A stretch of 64,000 nucleotides of DNA. Origin: Alicyclobacillus hesperidum (lineage in GTDB: Bacteria > Bacillota > Bacilli > Alicyclobacillales > Alicyclobacillaceae). This document shows, piece by piece, positions 46,465-56,215 of the stretch. A model generated the notes under the pieces. It searched no databases. It was not told the origin of the DNA and saw only the letters and a list, made by a program, of their open reading frames with translations. The number at the start of each line of letters is the position of its first letter. Positions within the stretch are counted from its first letter, which is position 1. The position numbers and the translations under genes were made by a program. The DNA is taken from the NCBI RefSeq assembly GCF_900107035.1, contig NZ_FNOJ01000010.1, forward strand, positions 51,693 through 115,692. Direction: 5' to 3'.

Positions 46465-47367
46465 TCAGGTCGACGACGAATCGACCGTCACCCCGCCTGC
46501 ATCCGTGATGTCGATGTTCGCGGCCAAAGTCGGCGTAGCGAGTGTCTTCACCAACGCCGATTGCCCGCTTTGATTGCTGTAGCGATACACGGCAGTTACC
46601 AACCCGTCACGGTTGATGTCGCCATAGTAAAGCGTGTTTCCCACAACATCGACGAGCGCCGCATTTAATTTGACGAGATGCGCGACGTCCTGGCTATCGA
46701 AGTATAAAACGTTGAAAGACCCGCCCATATAGTCCTCGAAGTACAGATTGTCCCCAGTGGCCGTCAGCGCGATATTCTTGATGAATCGCCCGCCAATCGG
46801 CACTTGTGTCACGTGGCTCATCGTGCCGATATGATACAGTGCGCTGGTCGAACTGGTGTTGATCAAGATGTAAATATCGTTGGTCAACGTACTAAATGTA
46901 ATCTTGGCAAACGCCGCGTCTGGTTCGAGGCCCTGGAAACGCGTGACGATGGTTTGCATGCCAGACGGAACGTCGACGGTCTTGAGCTCGAGATCACCCG
47001 GCATGACCTGTTCCCCAACAAATACGCGTTCATCTTGAATCCACTCGACGTACTCCACTGAATATGGATTGTTGGCCTCGCACACGTCCTGCTTTGTCTG
47101 CAAGTCCATCACATGCAGGACATTGTTGTTACCCAGGTATGCGACGTACTGATCGTCCGCCGAGGGCGTAACAAATTTGTATTTCTGTTTAAGCGTCGCG
47201 ATCTCCCGAGCAATCGACCGTTGCATGGACGGCGACGACGAGATGCGATCAGGTGTCGACAAATTGTTGCTGCTGAACAATTTATTGTAGTGATAAAAGA
47301 CAAGCACTTGAACAACCGTGATCACCAACGCGATCAAAAGCATTCTCCGGCCCATCTTTTTAGCCAT
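46465..47367 (-). CDS. Membrane-anchored protein with beta-propeller-like domain, unknown function
   Basis: About 300 residues: a basic start, one membrane helix (MLLIALVITVVQVLVFYHYN), then an outside domain rich in short beta strands (KYKFVTPSADDQYVAYLGNN, NVLHVMDLQTKQDVCEAN, GRFIKNIALTATGDNLYFED), suggesting an incomplete propeller. No family was recognised. It overlaps the end of the phosphodiester glycosidase gene by eight bases, so the two are probably made together and may act at the same surface site. ATG 47367 was chosen over GTG 47376 for ribosome-site spacing. Confidence 0.7.
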   Translation of the reverse strand: MAKKMGRRMLLIALVITVVQVLVFYHYNKLFSSNNLSTPDRISSSPSMQRSIAREIATLKQKYKFVTPSADDQYVAYLGNNNVLHVMDLQTKQDVCEANNPYSVEYVEWIQDERVFVGEQVMPGDLELKTVDVPSGMQTIVTRFQGLEPDAAFAKITFSTLTNDIYILINTSSTSALYHIGTMSHVTQVPIGGRFIKNIALTATGDNLYFEDYMGGSFNVLYFDSQDVAHLVKLNAALVDVVGNTLYYGDINRDGLVTAVYRYSNQSGQSALVKTLATPTLAANIDITDAGGVTVDSSST

Positions 47368-48415
47368 GGCTGCCACCGCCTTCCGGCATCACGACAATGG
47401 AAGTCGCGACGCTCCGCTCGCCGAGGATGTCCACAGGTCGGTTCAGAACCTTCCCCTGGTAAACCATGGTCGACGAGGACCCACCATCGAGATTGGCCGC
47501 GATGTCCGCATGATACTTCAACATCAAGTCGGCGATGTCTTGGTAGCTCGCGCCTGCATCGTTCGGTCCAGTTGCATAGCGGCCGTCCGTCACAATTAAA
47601 ATGACGGTGCCATCTTTGGTTTGGCCAATGGCAGTTCGCGGGTTCCTGTCATATTGACCAGCAACCGGCGTTTCCTTTCCGTTTTCAACTAAAACGGGAC
47701 CAAAGCCGACGCATTGTGCGATACCGAGACTCTGCAACTGACGCAACGAGTACGTTCCGGCGATCATCTGGCCCTCTTTCGTAAACGCGATCACGGGCTG
47801 TGGTTCACTTGCCGATCCGGTCATCGAAACGAGCTTACCGTCGGTAATGGTAATGCCCTCTGGGTACGCACCTGTTCCTTGCCAGTTGGTATCGACAAAT
47901 CCGCCCGCATTAATCCCGGCTACCGCTCCTGTGTCACTCACCATTTCTTGCACCGTCTCGCCGCGAACATGGAGGTATTTCGTCGCGACGACGCGGATCC
48001 GCTTTGGGTCATTGACGAGCAGGATAAAAGCCTTGAACGTCGGTTCTTGCAGAGTAATCTCCTTGATTGTGCCGTCCTTGATTTTGCTGAAGTCGCGGTG
48101 TTGTAAATCGGCAATGGGAATTGTCGGACCGCTTAAGTTATTCGGAAGCGCATACTTTTTAATGGTGGCTTCCGAGACAGTAAACAAGGACAGTGGTCGC
48201 AATAGATAGGCATGCCGAGTCTCATCAATACTTTGAATTAAGTAGTTGCGCAAGTTGGAAAACGGCCCAACGAAGATCCACAATACCGTAGACACATACG
48301 CAAAGACGGAGGTGAAGGCGATATATATCAATACGCGTAGCCCACGCCGCTTTTGCGGCGGCTGCTCCTGCTTCCGCTTCTCCCGGCGAGTACGGTGTTG
48401 ATTTGGATTGTCCAT
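47360..48415 (-). CDS. Phosphodiester glycosidase family protein (NAGPA domain)
   Basis: A 351-residue protein with a Lys/Arg/Gln-rich cytoplasmic start, one membrane helix (VLIYIAFTSVFAYVSTVLWI) and an extracellular NAGPA-type domain. The domain shows VSDTGAVAGINAGGFVDTNW, IGQTKDGTVILIVTDGRYA, and the closing NLDGGSSSTMVYQGKVLN. Such enzymes cleave sugar phosphodiester bonds, in bacteria probably on exopolysaccharide or teichoic-acid-like polymers. ATG 48415 has a modest ribosome site (AGGTGTGAG). It is coupled to the next gene. Confidence 0.88.
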   Translation of the reverse strand: MDNPNQHRTRREKRKQEQPPQKRRGLRVLIYIAFTSVFAYVSTVLWIFVGPFSNLRNYLIQSIDETRHAYLLRPLSLFTVSEATIKKYALPNNLSGPTIPIADLQHRDFSKIKDGTIKEITLQEPTFKAFILLVNDPKRIRVVATKYLHVRGETVQEMVSDTGAVAGINAGGFVDTNWQGTGAYPEGITITDGKLVSMTGSASEPQPVIAFTKEGQMIAGTYSLRQLQSLGIAQCVGFGPVLVENGKETPVAGQYDRNPRTAIGQTKDGTVILIVTDGRYATGPNDAGASYQDIADLMLKYHADIAANLDGGSSSTMVYQGKVLNRPVDILGERSVATSIVVMPEGGGSHG

Positions 48416-48669
48416 AGTTGTTCTCACACCTACTTGTTCAAGGGTTGTCCGGTCATCGCGTACATTTCGTGTTCGACACGAATATTCACACACAAACATG
48501 AAGGGGCGTCGACATATTTCCCCTCTATACATTGTAATCGCAAATCCGTGGGACACAACTCATAGACGAACGTCTTAGACCTATTGTTCACAAATTGTCA
48601 TGAGTGTCCGGCATGATACGCGTTTCCGGATGGGTTACACTCATCCTATATGATGCAGGAAGGGTAGAC

Positions 48670-49311
48670 ATGTGGATGGATCGGACGAGTTATGCAGAAC
48701 AGCTTCTTCCAAAGGACCCTAATCTGACGCAGGTATTACACGTACTGGATGCGCACGGCCTGCCACAGATGTCCGTGCGCCCAATGCTCGGGCAATTGCT
48801 CACCGTCTTGAGCAAAGGCTGTCAACGGGCGCTTGAAATCGGAACGTATGCCGGTTACAGCGGAATTTGTATTGCACGTGGCCTCACGCCTGAAGGACGA
48901 CTTGTGACTATCGAGCAACGCGCGAACCATGCCGAGCTCGCGGCTCGCAACTTCCGGGATGCTGGATTGGCAGAGGTGGTGGAAATTCGTGTGGGGGATG
49001 CGTTAGAGCAATTGGAATCGTTAATGAAGGAAAGCGGAGAACCGTTTGATCTTGTCTTTATCGACGCGGACAAACCGCGCTACGGCAAGTATCTCGAGAC
49101 TGTGCTGCCATTGTGCCGGGTAGGTGCATGGATTGTGTGTGACAATGTGTTGGCACGTGATCGAGTACTTGATCCAAATGATCAGAACCCAACACCGGCA
49201 GCCATGCGGAGATTTAATCAGGGCTTGTTTCACCATCCCCGACTGACGTCCGCACTTCTGCCGATATATGACGGGATTGCACTTGCCCGTGTAGGGCCCA
49301 CTTCCGGCTGA
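48670..49311 (+). CDS. SAM-dependent O-methyltransferase (catechol/caffeoyl-CoA type)
   Basis: A 213-residue O-methyltransferase family 3 protein. It has the SAM motif ALEIGTYAGYSGICIARGL, the acidic VTIEQRANHAELA, and the metal-binding DLVFIDADKPRYGKYLE plus CDNVLARDRV. It methylates hydroxyl groups of small aromatic compounds in the presence of a divalent metal; substrate unknown. GGAAGGG precedes ATG 48670; a longer frame to 48604 lacks support. Confidence 0.9.
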   Translation: MWMDRTSYAEQLLPKDPNLTQVLHVLDAHGLPQMSVRPMLGQLLTVLSKGCQRALEIGTYAGYSGICIARGLTPEGRLVTIEQRANHAELAARNFRDAGLAEVVEIRVGDALEQLESLMKESGEPFDLVFIDADKPRYGKYLETVLPLCRVGAWIVCDNVLARDRVLDPNDQNPTPAAMRRFNQGLFHHPRLTSALLPIYDGIALARVGPTSG

Positions 49312-49338
49312 CCGCCTTCCTGTTGAGACACGAGTTGA

Positions 49339-50712
49339 CTAGCGCCGTTCGCGCTTCGCCAACTCCCATCCCACCCTCCAGGGTTGCGCCTTTGCGATCA
49401 ATGCGGCTCGCGCACGACGGAGGCGAACGACTTTTCGACGCCAGTAGAGAAGAATTGACAACACCACAAGGATGCCTGCCGCGATACCAGCGTTGCGCGG
49501 CCAGACGACGGGTTGTGGCACAGGTTGATACGGCTTCTCCAGAACCAAGGGTACTTCGCCAATTTGCTGGCCTGACGACGAAAGCAACCGTAGTTCCCCG
49601 ATTCGCCCACTCGCGGCCATGGGCGTCTGCGGTGCCTCATACACTGGTTTGCTTGCCACTTGCATGGGTGCCTCGAGAGGAACAGTGCCAAGAACGGGCA
49701 GAGCCGTGACAACCGGATCAGCACCGGCTTTCCCCATGACAGAACCTACAACCTTGTCAGCGGGCAAAACCGTCTGGGTTTCATAATGCGCAAAAGCGTA
49801 ATTCAAAAGCGCCGTAGCGTCCGCACGAATTTGCGTATCTGTCGGACAATCCATCAGCACGGCAAGAAATGTGGTGGTCCCGCGGCGAGCTGCAACGACC
49901 AACGTCTCGTGCGCCACGCTGGTAAATCCCGTTTTTACACCAATAGCCCCTGGATATGTGAAAAGCATTCGATTGAGGTTGACGAGCCGGGCGTGCCAGG
50001 CCTCGCCCTGCCAATTGTCGTATTTGGTATCGACAATTTTACGGAACTCCGGTTCCTGCATCGCGGCCCGGGTGATGACGGCCATGTCATAAGCGGTCGT
50101 CGTATGGTCCGGATTGGGCAAGCCGTTTGGATTGACGAAATGTGTATGATCTGCGCCAAGCGCCTTGGCTTCGGCGTTCATCATTTGCGCAAAACGTGCG
50201 ACCGAGCCGCCGTAGTGTTCGGCAATTTCCACCGCCACATCGTTTGCAGAATCAAGCATCATGGCGGTGAGCAGCGGCCCAAGTTCCTCCTGCTCCCCAA
50301 CTTCAAGATACAGCTTGTCCGGAGGTTGATTGACGGCATTCTGACTCGCCGTCAAAACGTCAGTGAGATGGCCTAACTTGAGTGCCAGCAACGCCGTCAT
50401 GATCTTTGTAATACTTGCGGGGTAATGAAGTGCAAGCGGATTTTTACCATACACCACCGTGCCAGTATCCATGTCCATGACGACTGCACTTTGCGAGACA
50501 ATCGAAGGCCATTTTGCATTGTCAACGCCATCTATGTATGGGACACTACCCGGACGTTGATTGAGGACAACCTGGTCAGGTATGAGCGAATGCGTGTGCA
50601 CCGGCTCATTTTGAGTGGCGGCGTGAGCCCAACTGGGAATACACAAGCTTGTCAAAACAGGAATCAGACATCCGATCACGGCGACACGCGCGGCGCGACG
50701 ATTTGCTGGCAT
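49339..50712 (-). CDS. D-alanyl-D-alanine carboxypeptidase (DacA/DacF type)
   Basis: A 457-residue penicillin-binding protein 5-like enzyme that trims the terminal D-Ala from peptidoglycan stem peptides. A signal peptide (VIGCLIPVLTSLCIPSWAHA) precedes the transpeptidase fold with SxxK in YPASITKIMTALLA, SxN in MLDSANDVAVEI and KTG in IGVKTGFTSVAHE. The ~100-residue linker domain ends in one membrane helix (NAGIAAGILVVLSILLYWRR) with a basic tail, which differs from the amphipathic anchor of DacA. GGAGGTG precedes the ATG. Confidence 0.93.
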   Translation of the reverse strand: MPANRRAARVAVIGCLIPVLTSLCIPSWAHAATQNEPVHTHSLIPDQVVLNQRPGSVPYIDGVDNAKWPSIVSQSAVVMDMDTGTVVYGKNPLALHYPASITKIMTALLALKLGHLTDVLTASQNAVNQPPDKLYLEVGEQEELGPLLTAMMLDSANDVAVEIAEHYGGSVARFAQMMNAEAKALGADHTHFVNPNGLPNPDHTTTAYDMAVITRAAMQEPEFRKIVDTKYDNWQGEAWHARLVNLNRMLFTYPGAIGVKTGFTSVAHETLVVAARRGTTTFLAVLMDCPTDTQIRADATALLNYAFAHYETQTVLPADKVVGSVMGKAGADPVVTALPVLGTVPLEAPMQVASKPVYEAPQTPMAASGRIGELRLLSSSGQQIGEVPLVLEKPYQPVPQPVVWPRNAGIAAGILVVLSILLYWRRKVVRLRRARAALIAKAQPWRVGWELAKRERR

Positions 50713-50871
50713 TGCGGCCAGACACCTCCATATCTTCGTGCATGACGCCGACGCGCTGTCGACGCAGGTCGATTTAGCCTATTCTTCTATCATAGAATGT
50801 CGAACCCTCGGTTGACTAGAGGAGAAACACTCCATCATGCGATTTCTGATAAGGGGCGATCCCTCTCCCCA

Positions 50872-50922
50872 CGCAAAAAGAGCCATCCGATGCGCGATTC
50901 GCACCGAACGGCCCTTTTTGCG
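50872..50922. terminator. Bidirectional-looking terminator between ctaA and the carboxypeptidase gene
   Basis: CGCAAAAAGAGCC and GGCCCTTTTTGCG are near-perfect complements (13 bases, one mismatch) around a 25-base loop that itself can fold. A- and T-runs lie in the arms. Being just downstream of ctaA it should end the qox-ctaA transcript. Confidence 0.7.
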
Positions 50923-50930
50923 TTTACCCT

Positions 50931-51926
50931 TTAATGTGCCGGGCTTCGCTCTCCTACTGGATATGCTTCTCCTTTGTGAACAGGCACAAACGGAGGGAGG
51001 CTTTGGATAGCAACGTAACAAAGTGATACGAATAGCCCTGTGACAATCGACACATGCAACATAAACGCTTGGATGCTCACGTGTGAGAGCACAAGATAAA
51101 CGCCACTAAACGCCTGCAAGACCACAAAAATCATGGCGAACCAAGCACCGCGATATAAATCGGGCCGGTCGCGCCTCGTCCGATATGTGCGCGCGACAAG
51201 CGCGACCATCCAGATGACCAAGATCATCGCAATGGAGCGGTGCGTCCAATCAAGCAGACGAGCATGGTGGAAATTATCGATCCCCGACTCATCGGGAAAT
51301 GGGAACCCACGGAACGCGTCTCCCGCACCACTGCTGGAAATATACGCACCGACGTACATCGCCAAATAGATGAGCGGTAAACCGAGCCACGCGAACCACT
51401 GAAAGCCACGCGATGGCGCCGCATCGCGCAGCGGTTTGCGCTCACCACTGGCAAGGTACGTACCATACACCCGCTCAGCACGACGGACGTAAATGGTCAA
51501 CAAGACGGTGCTTGCAAACGCGAGCAAGGAGACGCCGAAGTGTGTCGCAATAACCGATGCAGGCTCATTGTAGACGACGGCAAGCCCTCCTAAGACCGCT
51601 TCGAGGAGGACGAAAAAGATGCTTAAGCCGACAAATAGCGAAATTTCCCGCCACCGACGATACCGCATGATGGAGCTGACCGCCGCCACCAACAGCAATA
51701 TGGTGAGAATCGGGACACCGACACGGTGCGAAAACTCAATGAATGTCTGAAGCGATTGAATGACGGGAATCCAGCGGCCATTGCACTCAAACCACTGGTG
51801 CCCGCAGCCAAATGCCGATCCCGTGTACGCATCCAGGAATCCGATCGAGTTCACGACGAAGTTCTGAACGGACGCAAGAATGCAAACGACGAAGACGAAC
51901 ACGCCAAAACCGCGGCTTTTCACCAT
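50931..51926 (-). CDS. ctaA: Heme A synthase CtaA (COX15 family)
   Basis: A 331-residue membrane protein with eight helices that converts heme O to heme A. The four conserved His lie in EFSHRVGVP, ATHFGVSLL, LDWTHRSIAMI and LSHVSIQAFMLHVSIVTG. GCGHQWFECNGRW in the first loop contains the Cys pair typical of Gram-positive CtaA. GGGAGG lies before the ATG. It directly follows the qox genes, so the oxidase is supplied with heme A; heme O synthase (ctaB) is not in the window. Confidence 0.92.
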   Translation of the reverse strand: MVKSRGFGVFVFVVCILASVQNFVVNSIGFLDAYTGSAFGCGHQWFECNGRWIPVIQSLQTFIEFSHRVGVPILTILLLVAAVSSIMRYRRWREISLFVGLSIFFVLLEAVLGGLAVVYNEPASVIATHFGVSLLAFASTVLLTIYVRRAERVYGTYLASGERKPLRDAAPSRGFQWFAWLGLPLIYLAMYVGAYISSSGAGDAFRGFPFPDESGIDNFHHARLLDWTHRSIAMILVIWMVALVARTYRTRRDRPDLYRGAWFAMIFVVLQAFSGVYLVLSHVSIQAFMLHVSIVTGLFVSLCYVAIQSLPPFVPVHKGEAYPVGERSPAH

Positions 51927-51966
51927 CTCCTCACCTCCCCTCAGCTTAGAAGCGCAAACCCTTCAC

Positions 51967-52287
51967 CTACGAAACGATGGAACGGAATGACATAATCCAA
52001 ATGGATCCGCCGACGACAGTAAACGCGATAAATAACGCGAAGTAGATGGTGGGCACCTGCCAGGCGCGATCGTCACTTTCTGTAAAGTGCATAAACATAT
52101 ACAACTGAACCAGCAATTGACCGAAACCCAACACGACGATAATGGTAATGACGACCGCCGGCGGCTGATGCGTCGCTAAAGCGAGCCAGAAGGCGATGGC
52201 GGTCAAAACGAGTGACAAAAGCAACCCGATAACGTGCTTCCAAGGAAAACCGGTCTCTTGGTGAAACTTGTGTTCTTTGGTTTCCAC
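51967..52287 (-). CDS. qoxD: Quinol oxidase subunit IV
   Basis: A 106-residue protein with three membrane helices of the cyoD/QoxD family: VIGLLLSLVLTAIAFWLALA, VVLGFGQLLVQLYMFMHF, YFALFIAFTVVGGSIWIM. It stabilises the oxidase core. GTG 52287 is preceded by GGAAGGTGG; it lies two bases after the subunit III stop. Confidence 0.88.
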   Translation of the reverse strand: METKEHKFHQETGFPWKHVIGLLLSLVLTAIAFWLALATHQPPAVVITIIVVLGFGQLLVQLYMFMHFTESDDRAWQVPTIYFALFIAFTVVGGSIWIMSFRSIVS

Positions 52288-52289
52288 GC

Positions 52290-52925
52290 TTATACCACCT
52301 TCCCAGTCAAATATACGACGGTGAAGATGAAAATCCAGACAGCGTCGAGGAAGTGCCAATAAATACTGACGATAAACGCTTTGCGCGCCGTGATCGGCGT
52401 AATGCCGTAGCGGATCAATTGAATGATGACGCTAAGCATCCACAACGTACCCATTGTCACGTGACATCCGTGTGTACCGACCAACGTGAAGAACGCGGAC
52501 AAGAAGCCGCTACGTTGCATGGTTGCACCGATTGAGACGTTGTGCACAAACTCGTCAATTTCAAAGCCTAAGAACACGAGGCCAAGGGCAACCGTAATGA
52601 AAAGCCAAGTGACCATCGCGTTGCGATTGCCGCGGCGCATCTCATAGGTAGCAAGGCCGCAGGTAAAGGAAGAGAACAACAGCGCAATCGTTTCAATGGT
52701 AAAGCCCGTAACGTCAAATAGTTGCTGCGACGTGGGACCGCCGGCAACACGGCCGTGCATGACCACATAGGTCGCGAACAGACACGAGAACAAAACCAAG
52801 TCGGAACCGAGGAAGACCCAGAATCCCGCAATACGCAGACTGTTTTCTTCCTCGTGATACTCGACCGGGATGGACGGATCCACGGGGTGGTGATCCCCGT
52901 GGACGGCCGTATGTGCATTCGACAT
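52290..52925 (-). CDS. qoxC: Quinol oxidase subunit III
   Basis: A 211-residue heme-copper oxidase subunit III with five helices, lacking the first two helices of mitochondrial-type subunit III as in the QoxC/CyoC group. It has GFWVFLGSDLVLFSCLFATY, SFTCGLATYEMRRGN, TLVGTHGCHVTMGTLWM and YWHFLDAVWIFIFTVVYL. GGGAGG precedes ATG 52925. Confidence 0.92.
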   Translation of the reverse strand: MSNAHTAVHGDHHPVDPSIPVEYHEEENSLRIAGFWVFLGSDLVLFSCLFATYVVMHGRVAGGPTSQQLFDVTGFTIETIALLFSSFTCGLATYEMRRGNRNAMVTWLFITVALGLVFLGFEIDEFVHNVSIGATMQRSGFLSAFFTLVGTHGCHVTMGTLWMLSVIIQLIRYGITPITARKAFIVSIYWHFLDAVWIFIFTVVYLTGKVV

Positions 52926-52927
52926 CT

Positions 52928-54892
52928 TCACAACCTCCCTGCCGCAGCCTCGGTCTTCTCAATTTCTTCGACCGGGATGTAGTGGTGGTCATGGTATTCA
53001 AAGGAGCGCTGGGCCATGGTGACCAAGACGCCGAGCAAACCAATGATCGCGAGAATCCACCACTGGAAAATGAATCCAGCGCCAGCAATGAAGAAGAAAA
53101 GGCTCATGATAATCGGACGCCCAGAGTTGTTTGGCATATGAATAGGCCGGAACGGAACGCCCTTGGGTCCATTGATGGACTCGCCAGTCTTCTTCATCAA
53201 CCACCAAGCGTCGCGACCCTTGATGGTCGGAATGATGGCGAAGTTGTACTCCGGCGCCGGCGACGTCGTCGCCCACTCAAGCGAGCGGCCATCCCATGGA
53301 TCGCCAGTCGTATCGCGCTGACCGAAACGCGCACTCCAAAGCACGTTCCACACGAAGATGAGGAAACCAACGCCCATGAGTACTGCACCGACGGTCGAAA
53401 TCAAGTTGATGATGCCCCAGCCATAGCCTGCGGGATACGTGTACATGCGGCGTTGCATGCCCATGAACCCGAGGAAGAACTGTGGGAAGAAACAAATGTT
53501 GAAGCCAATCATGAACGTCCAGAAATGCCAACGTCCAAGCTTCTCATCCAGTAACACGCCAAACATCTTTGGCCACCAGTAATAGATGGCAGCGAATACA
53601 CCGAATACCGTACCGCCGATAAGCACATAGTGGAAGTGCGCAATCAGGAAGTACGAGTTGTGATACTGGTAGTCCGCTGGCGGCACGGCGAGCATGACAC
53701 CCGTCAAACCACCGATCAAGAAGTTTGGAATAAACCCTACGGCCCATAGCATCGCCGAAGTAAATTCGACGCGGCCTTTATGCATTGTAAAGAGCCAGTT
53801 GAAAATCTTAACACCTGTCGGGATGGCAATGGCCATAGTCGAAACGCCGAAGAACGAGTTAACACCAGGCCCTGCACCCATCGTGAAGAAGTGGTGCACC
53901 CAAACGATAAAGCTCAAGATGGCGATTGCGATCATGGAAACGACCATCGCTGAATAGCCAAACAGACGCTTATGCGAGAACGTGCTGACCACTTCCGAGA
54001 AAATACCAAACGCCGGCAAAATGACGATGTACACCTCTGGGTGGCCCCAGATCCAGAATAGGTTAATGTACTGCATCGGCATGCCGCCGCCTGTTACTGT
54101 AAAGAAGTGTGACCCGAAGTCGCGGTCAATCAGCAACAGTGCGAGGGCGACTGTCAACACCGGGAAGGCGAAGACAATGATAATAGACGTAATGAACACC
54201 GACCATGTAAACATCGGCAGGCGCATCATGGTCATGCCAGGTGCGCGCATGCGCAGGATGGTGAGCAAGAAGTTCACACCTGTCGCAATGGTACCGATAC
54301 CCGTAATCTGCAGGGCAACGAGGAAGTAGTTTTCACCCGGTCCTGGATCAAAGGCGTTTTCCACATACGGTGGATAGCTGGTCCAGCCGCCGTCTGGCGA
54401 ACCACCGACGACAAACGATAGGTTGAACAACAGCGCCGCAGCAAAGAACAGCCAGAATGAAATGGCGTTCAAATACGGGAACGCAACGTCGCGACACCCA
54501 ATTTGCAATGGCACCGCCACATTGAAGAAACCGATAATCGCCGGCATCGCCATGAACAGAATCATGATGGTGCCGTGCGTGGTGAAGATTTGGTCATAGT
54601 GATCTGCATTCAGAAAATGCAGGTTCGGCCATGAAAGCTGTGCGCGCATCAACAGACCGTCGGTACCGCCGCGGAAGAGCATCAACACAGCGGCAACCAA
54701 ATACATAATCCCGATTTTTTTATGGTCCACCGTCGTCAACCAATTGTCCCAAAGCCACTTCCACAATTTGAAGTAGGTAAGGGCGACAATAATACCGATT
54801 GTGGCACATCCAATCAAAAAGTCGGACAGCCAAATCAGCGGACCTTCATCGAGCATGAAAAAATGTACGGCCCAATTTGCAAAACCGTTCAC
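52928..54892 (-). CDS. qoxB: Quinol oxidase subunit I (heme-copper centre)
   Basis: A 654-residue type A heme-copper oxidase with ~14-15 helices. Heme and CuB ligands are in THGTIMILFMAMP, WGHPEVYIVILPAFG, WVHHFFTMG and NSYFLIAHFHYVLIGG. The quinol-site residues of cytochrome bo3/aa3-600 are kept: Arg and Asp in FRGGTDGLLMRAQ, and His in DHYDQIFTTHG. This argues for quinol, not cytochrome c, as donor. GTG 54892 has GGGAGG upstream. It couples quinol oxidation to proton pumping at the cell membrane. Confidence 0.93.
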   Translation of the reverse strand: MNGFANWAVHFFMLDEGPLIWLSDFLIGCATIGIIVALTYFKLWKWLWDNWLTTVDHKKIGIMYLVAAVLMLFRGGTDGLLMRAQLSWPNLHFLNADHYDQIFTTHGTIMILFMAMPAIIGFFNVAVPLQIGCRDVAFPYLNAISFWLFFAAALLFNLSFVVGGSPDGGWTSYPPYVENAFDPGPGENYFLVALQITGIGTIATGVNFLLTILRMRAPGMTMMRLPMFTWSVFITSIIIVFAFPVLTVALALLLIDRDFGSHFFTVTGGGMPMQYINLFWIWGHPEVYIVILPAFGIFSEVVSTFSHKRLFGYSAMVVSMIAIAILSFIVWVHHFFTMGAGPGVNSFFGVSTMAIAIPTGVKIFNWLFTMHKGRVEFTSAMLWAVGFIPNFLIGGLTGVMLAVPPADYQYHNSYFLIAHFHYVLIGGTVFGVFAAIYYWWPKMFGVLLDEKLGRWHFWTFMIGFNICFFPQFFLGFMGMQRRMYTYPAGYGWGIINLISTVGAVLMGVGFLIFVWNVLWSARFGQRDTTGDPWDGRSLEWATTSPAPEYNFAIIPTIKGRDAWWLMKKTGESINGPKGVPFRPIHMPNNSGRPIIMSLFFFIAGAGFIFQWWILAIIGLLGVLVTMAQRSFEYHDHHYIPVEEIEKTEAAAGRL

Positions 54893-54941
54893 GCTCGCAT
54901 CCTCCCTTAGTGCTTGATCCGAATCTAACAGACCGACTTCA

Positions 54942-55784
54942 TTACTGTGGCTCCGTCGACGAGAACGTCAACGGCTTGTTCAACAGACCAGGTTTTTGGA
55001 TCTGGTCTTGTGCCTGTTGCGTCAACTTAGGTGCCGTACGTTGTGTCGTCTGCACCCATTTGGCGAAGTCCGCAGGCGACTGCGCGTTTACATTAAACGT
55101 CATGTGAGCGAAACCACGGCCTGAATACTGGCCACTGCGACCTTGATAGGTCCCTGGGTGGTCCGCCTCCAACCACAATTTGAGGTTCATCCCAGGCATG
55201 GCGTATTCCATACCACCAAGTGCCGGTACCCAGAACGCATTGATAGGGCCACTTGCCGTCAATTCGAAATTGACCGGAACACCAGCAGGAATATTGACGT
55301 AGTTGACCGTTTCAATGTTTTGCCCCGGATACTTAAACACCCATTTCCACTGTTCCGAGATGACATCAATGGTCAGCGACTTGCCTACAGCAGCCGTCGT
55401 TGCAGCTTCAACCTTTGGCGGCTTGACGAGCTTGTACGTGACAGCCACCGTCGGAATGGCAAGGGCAATGACGATGATAATGGGGATGACTGTCCAAATG
55501 GTCTCCCATTTCGTGTTGCCTTCGATTTCAGGTGGAACGTAGTCTTTGTTTTCAGGGCGAGCGCGGTATTTTGTGATCACGTAGAAGTAGATCACAAACA
55601 CGCCCAGGACGACAAGCAACATCACAATGAAGGAGTAGAGAATCAGGTAGTACTCACTTCTTGCAACCGGCCCCTGCGGACTGAGCACGGGCATGTACTT
55701 CGGGTCGTCACAGCCTGCCATAGCGAGCATGGATAGCCCAACAATGAAAAACAGGCTGCGAACTCGACGCCCAGATGGCTTCAT
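54942..55784 (-). CDS. qoxA: Quinol oxidase subunit II, lipoprotein without CuA
   Basis: A 280-residue subunit II. A lipoprotein signal ends at MLAMAGCDD (Cys25), two membrane helices follow (YYLILYSFIVMLLVVLGVFV and IWTVIPIIIVIALAIPTVAV), then the cupredoxin domain with EQWKWVFKYPGQN, FELTASGPINAFWVPALGG and SGQYSGRGFAHMTF. The CuA ligands (C-x3-C) are absent where a cytochrome c oxidase would have them, so this is a quinol oxidase. AAAGGAG lies upstream of the ATG. First gene of qoxABCD-ctaA. Confidence 0.93.
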   Translation of the reverse strand: MKPSGRRVRSLFFIVGLSMLAMAGCDDPKYMPVLSPQGPVARSEYYLILYSFIVMLLVVLGVFVIYFYVITKYRARPENKDYVPPEIEGNTKWETIWTVIPIIIVIALAIPTVAVTYKLVKPPKVEAATTAAVGKSLTIDVISEQWKWVFKYPGQNIETVNYVNIPAGVPVNFELTASGPINAFWVPALGGMEYAMPGMNLKLWLEADHPGTYQGRSGQYSGRGFAHMTFNVNAQSPADFAKWVQTTQRTAPKLTQQAQDQIQKPGLLNKPLTFSSTEPQ

Positions 55785-56215
55785 CGTCGCTTACGTCTCC
55801 TTTCTGTCTCTGAGATATGTAGAACGGTGCCCCCTGCAAGCAGACGCCGATCGACAACGAAACCAAGAATTAAGCCTGGGTACTACGCGTAATCGTTGTC
55901 TGCTTGGCCTCAGCGGCTTGGTCCAGCGTGCCACATTCGATAATACCAAAGTCCCGACAGATTTCGCGCCCTTGCCCACGCACACAATATGACGATTTTG
56001 AAAAAGGTTCATTGGTCACCCGGTCAACGGCCTGCCAACAGTGTCAGTTGAGCATCGTCATGAAACCCATGGTTCGTTGCACGCCAATTAGCATGGTCCA
56101 CTTCGGCACTAGTATTGCTTGTAGGCAGGCAATTTAAACCATGTTACAATCAATTCGACCAGTGTGAATCACGTAATTCTATATCATCAATTCCTTTCAT
56201 AAGGCGGGTTTGCAG
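55785..56215. other. Intergenic region between qoxA and the UDG-like gene
   Basis: About 430 bp holding the divergent promoters of both genes. TACAAT occurs near 56149 on the plus strand but without a -35 at normal distance. No gene is seen. Confidence 0.4.
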
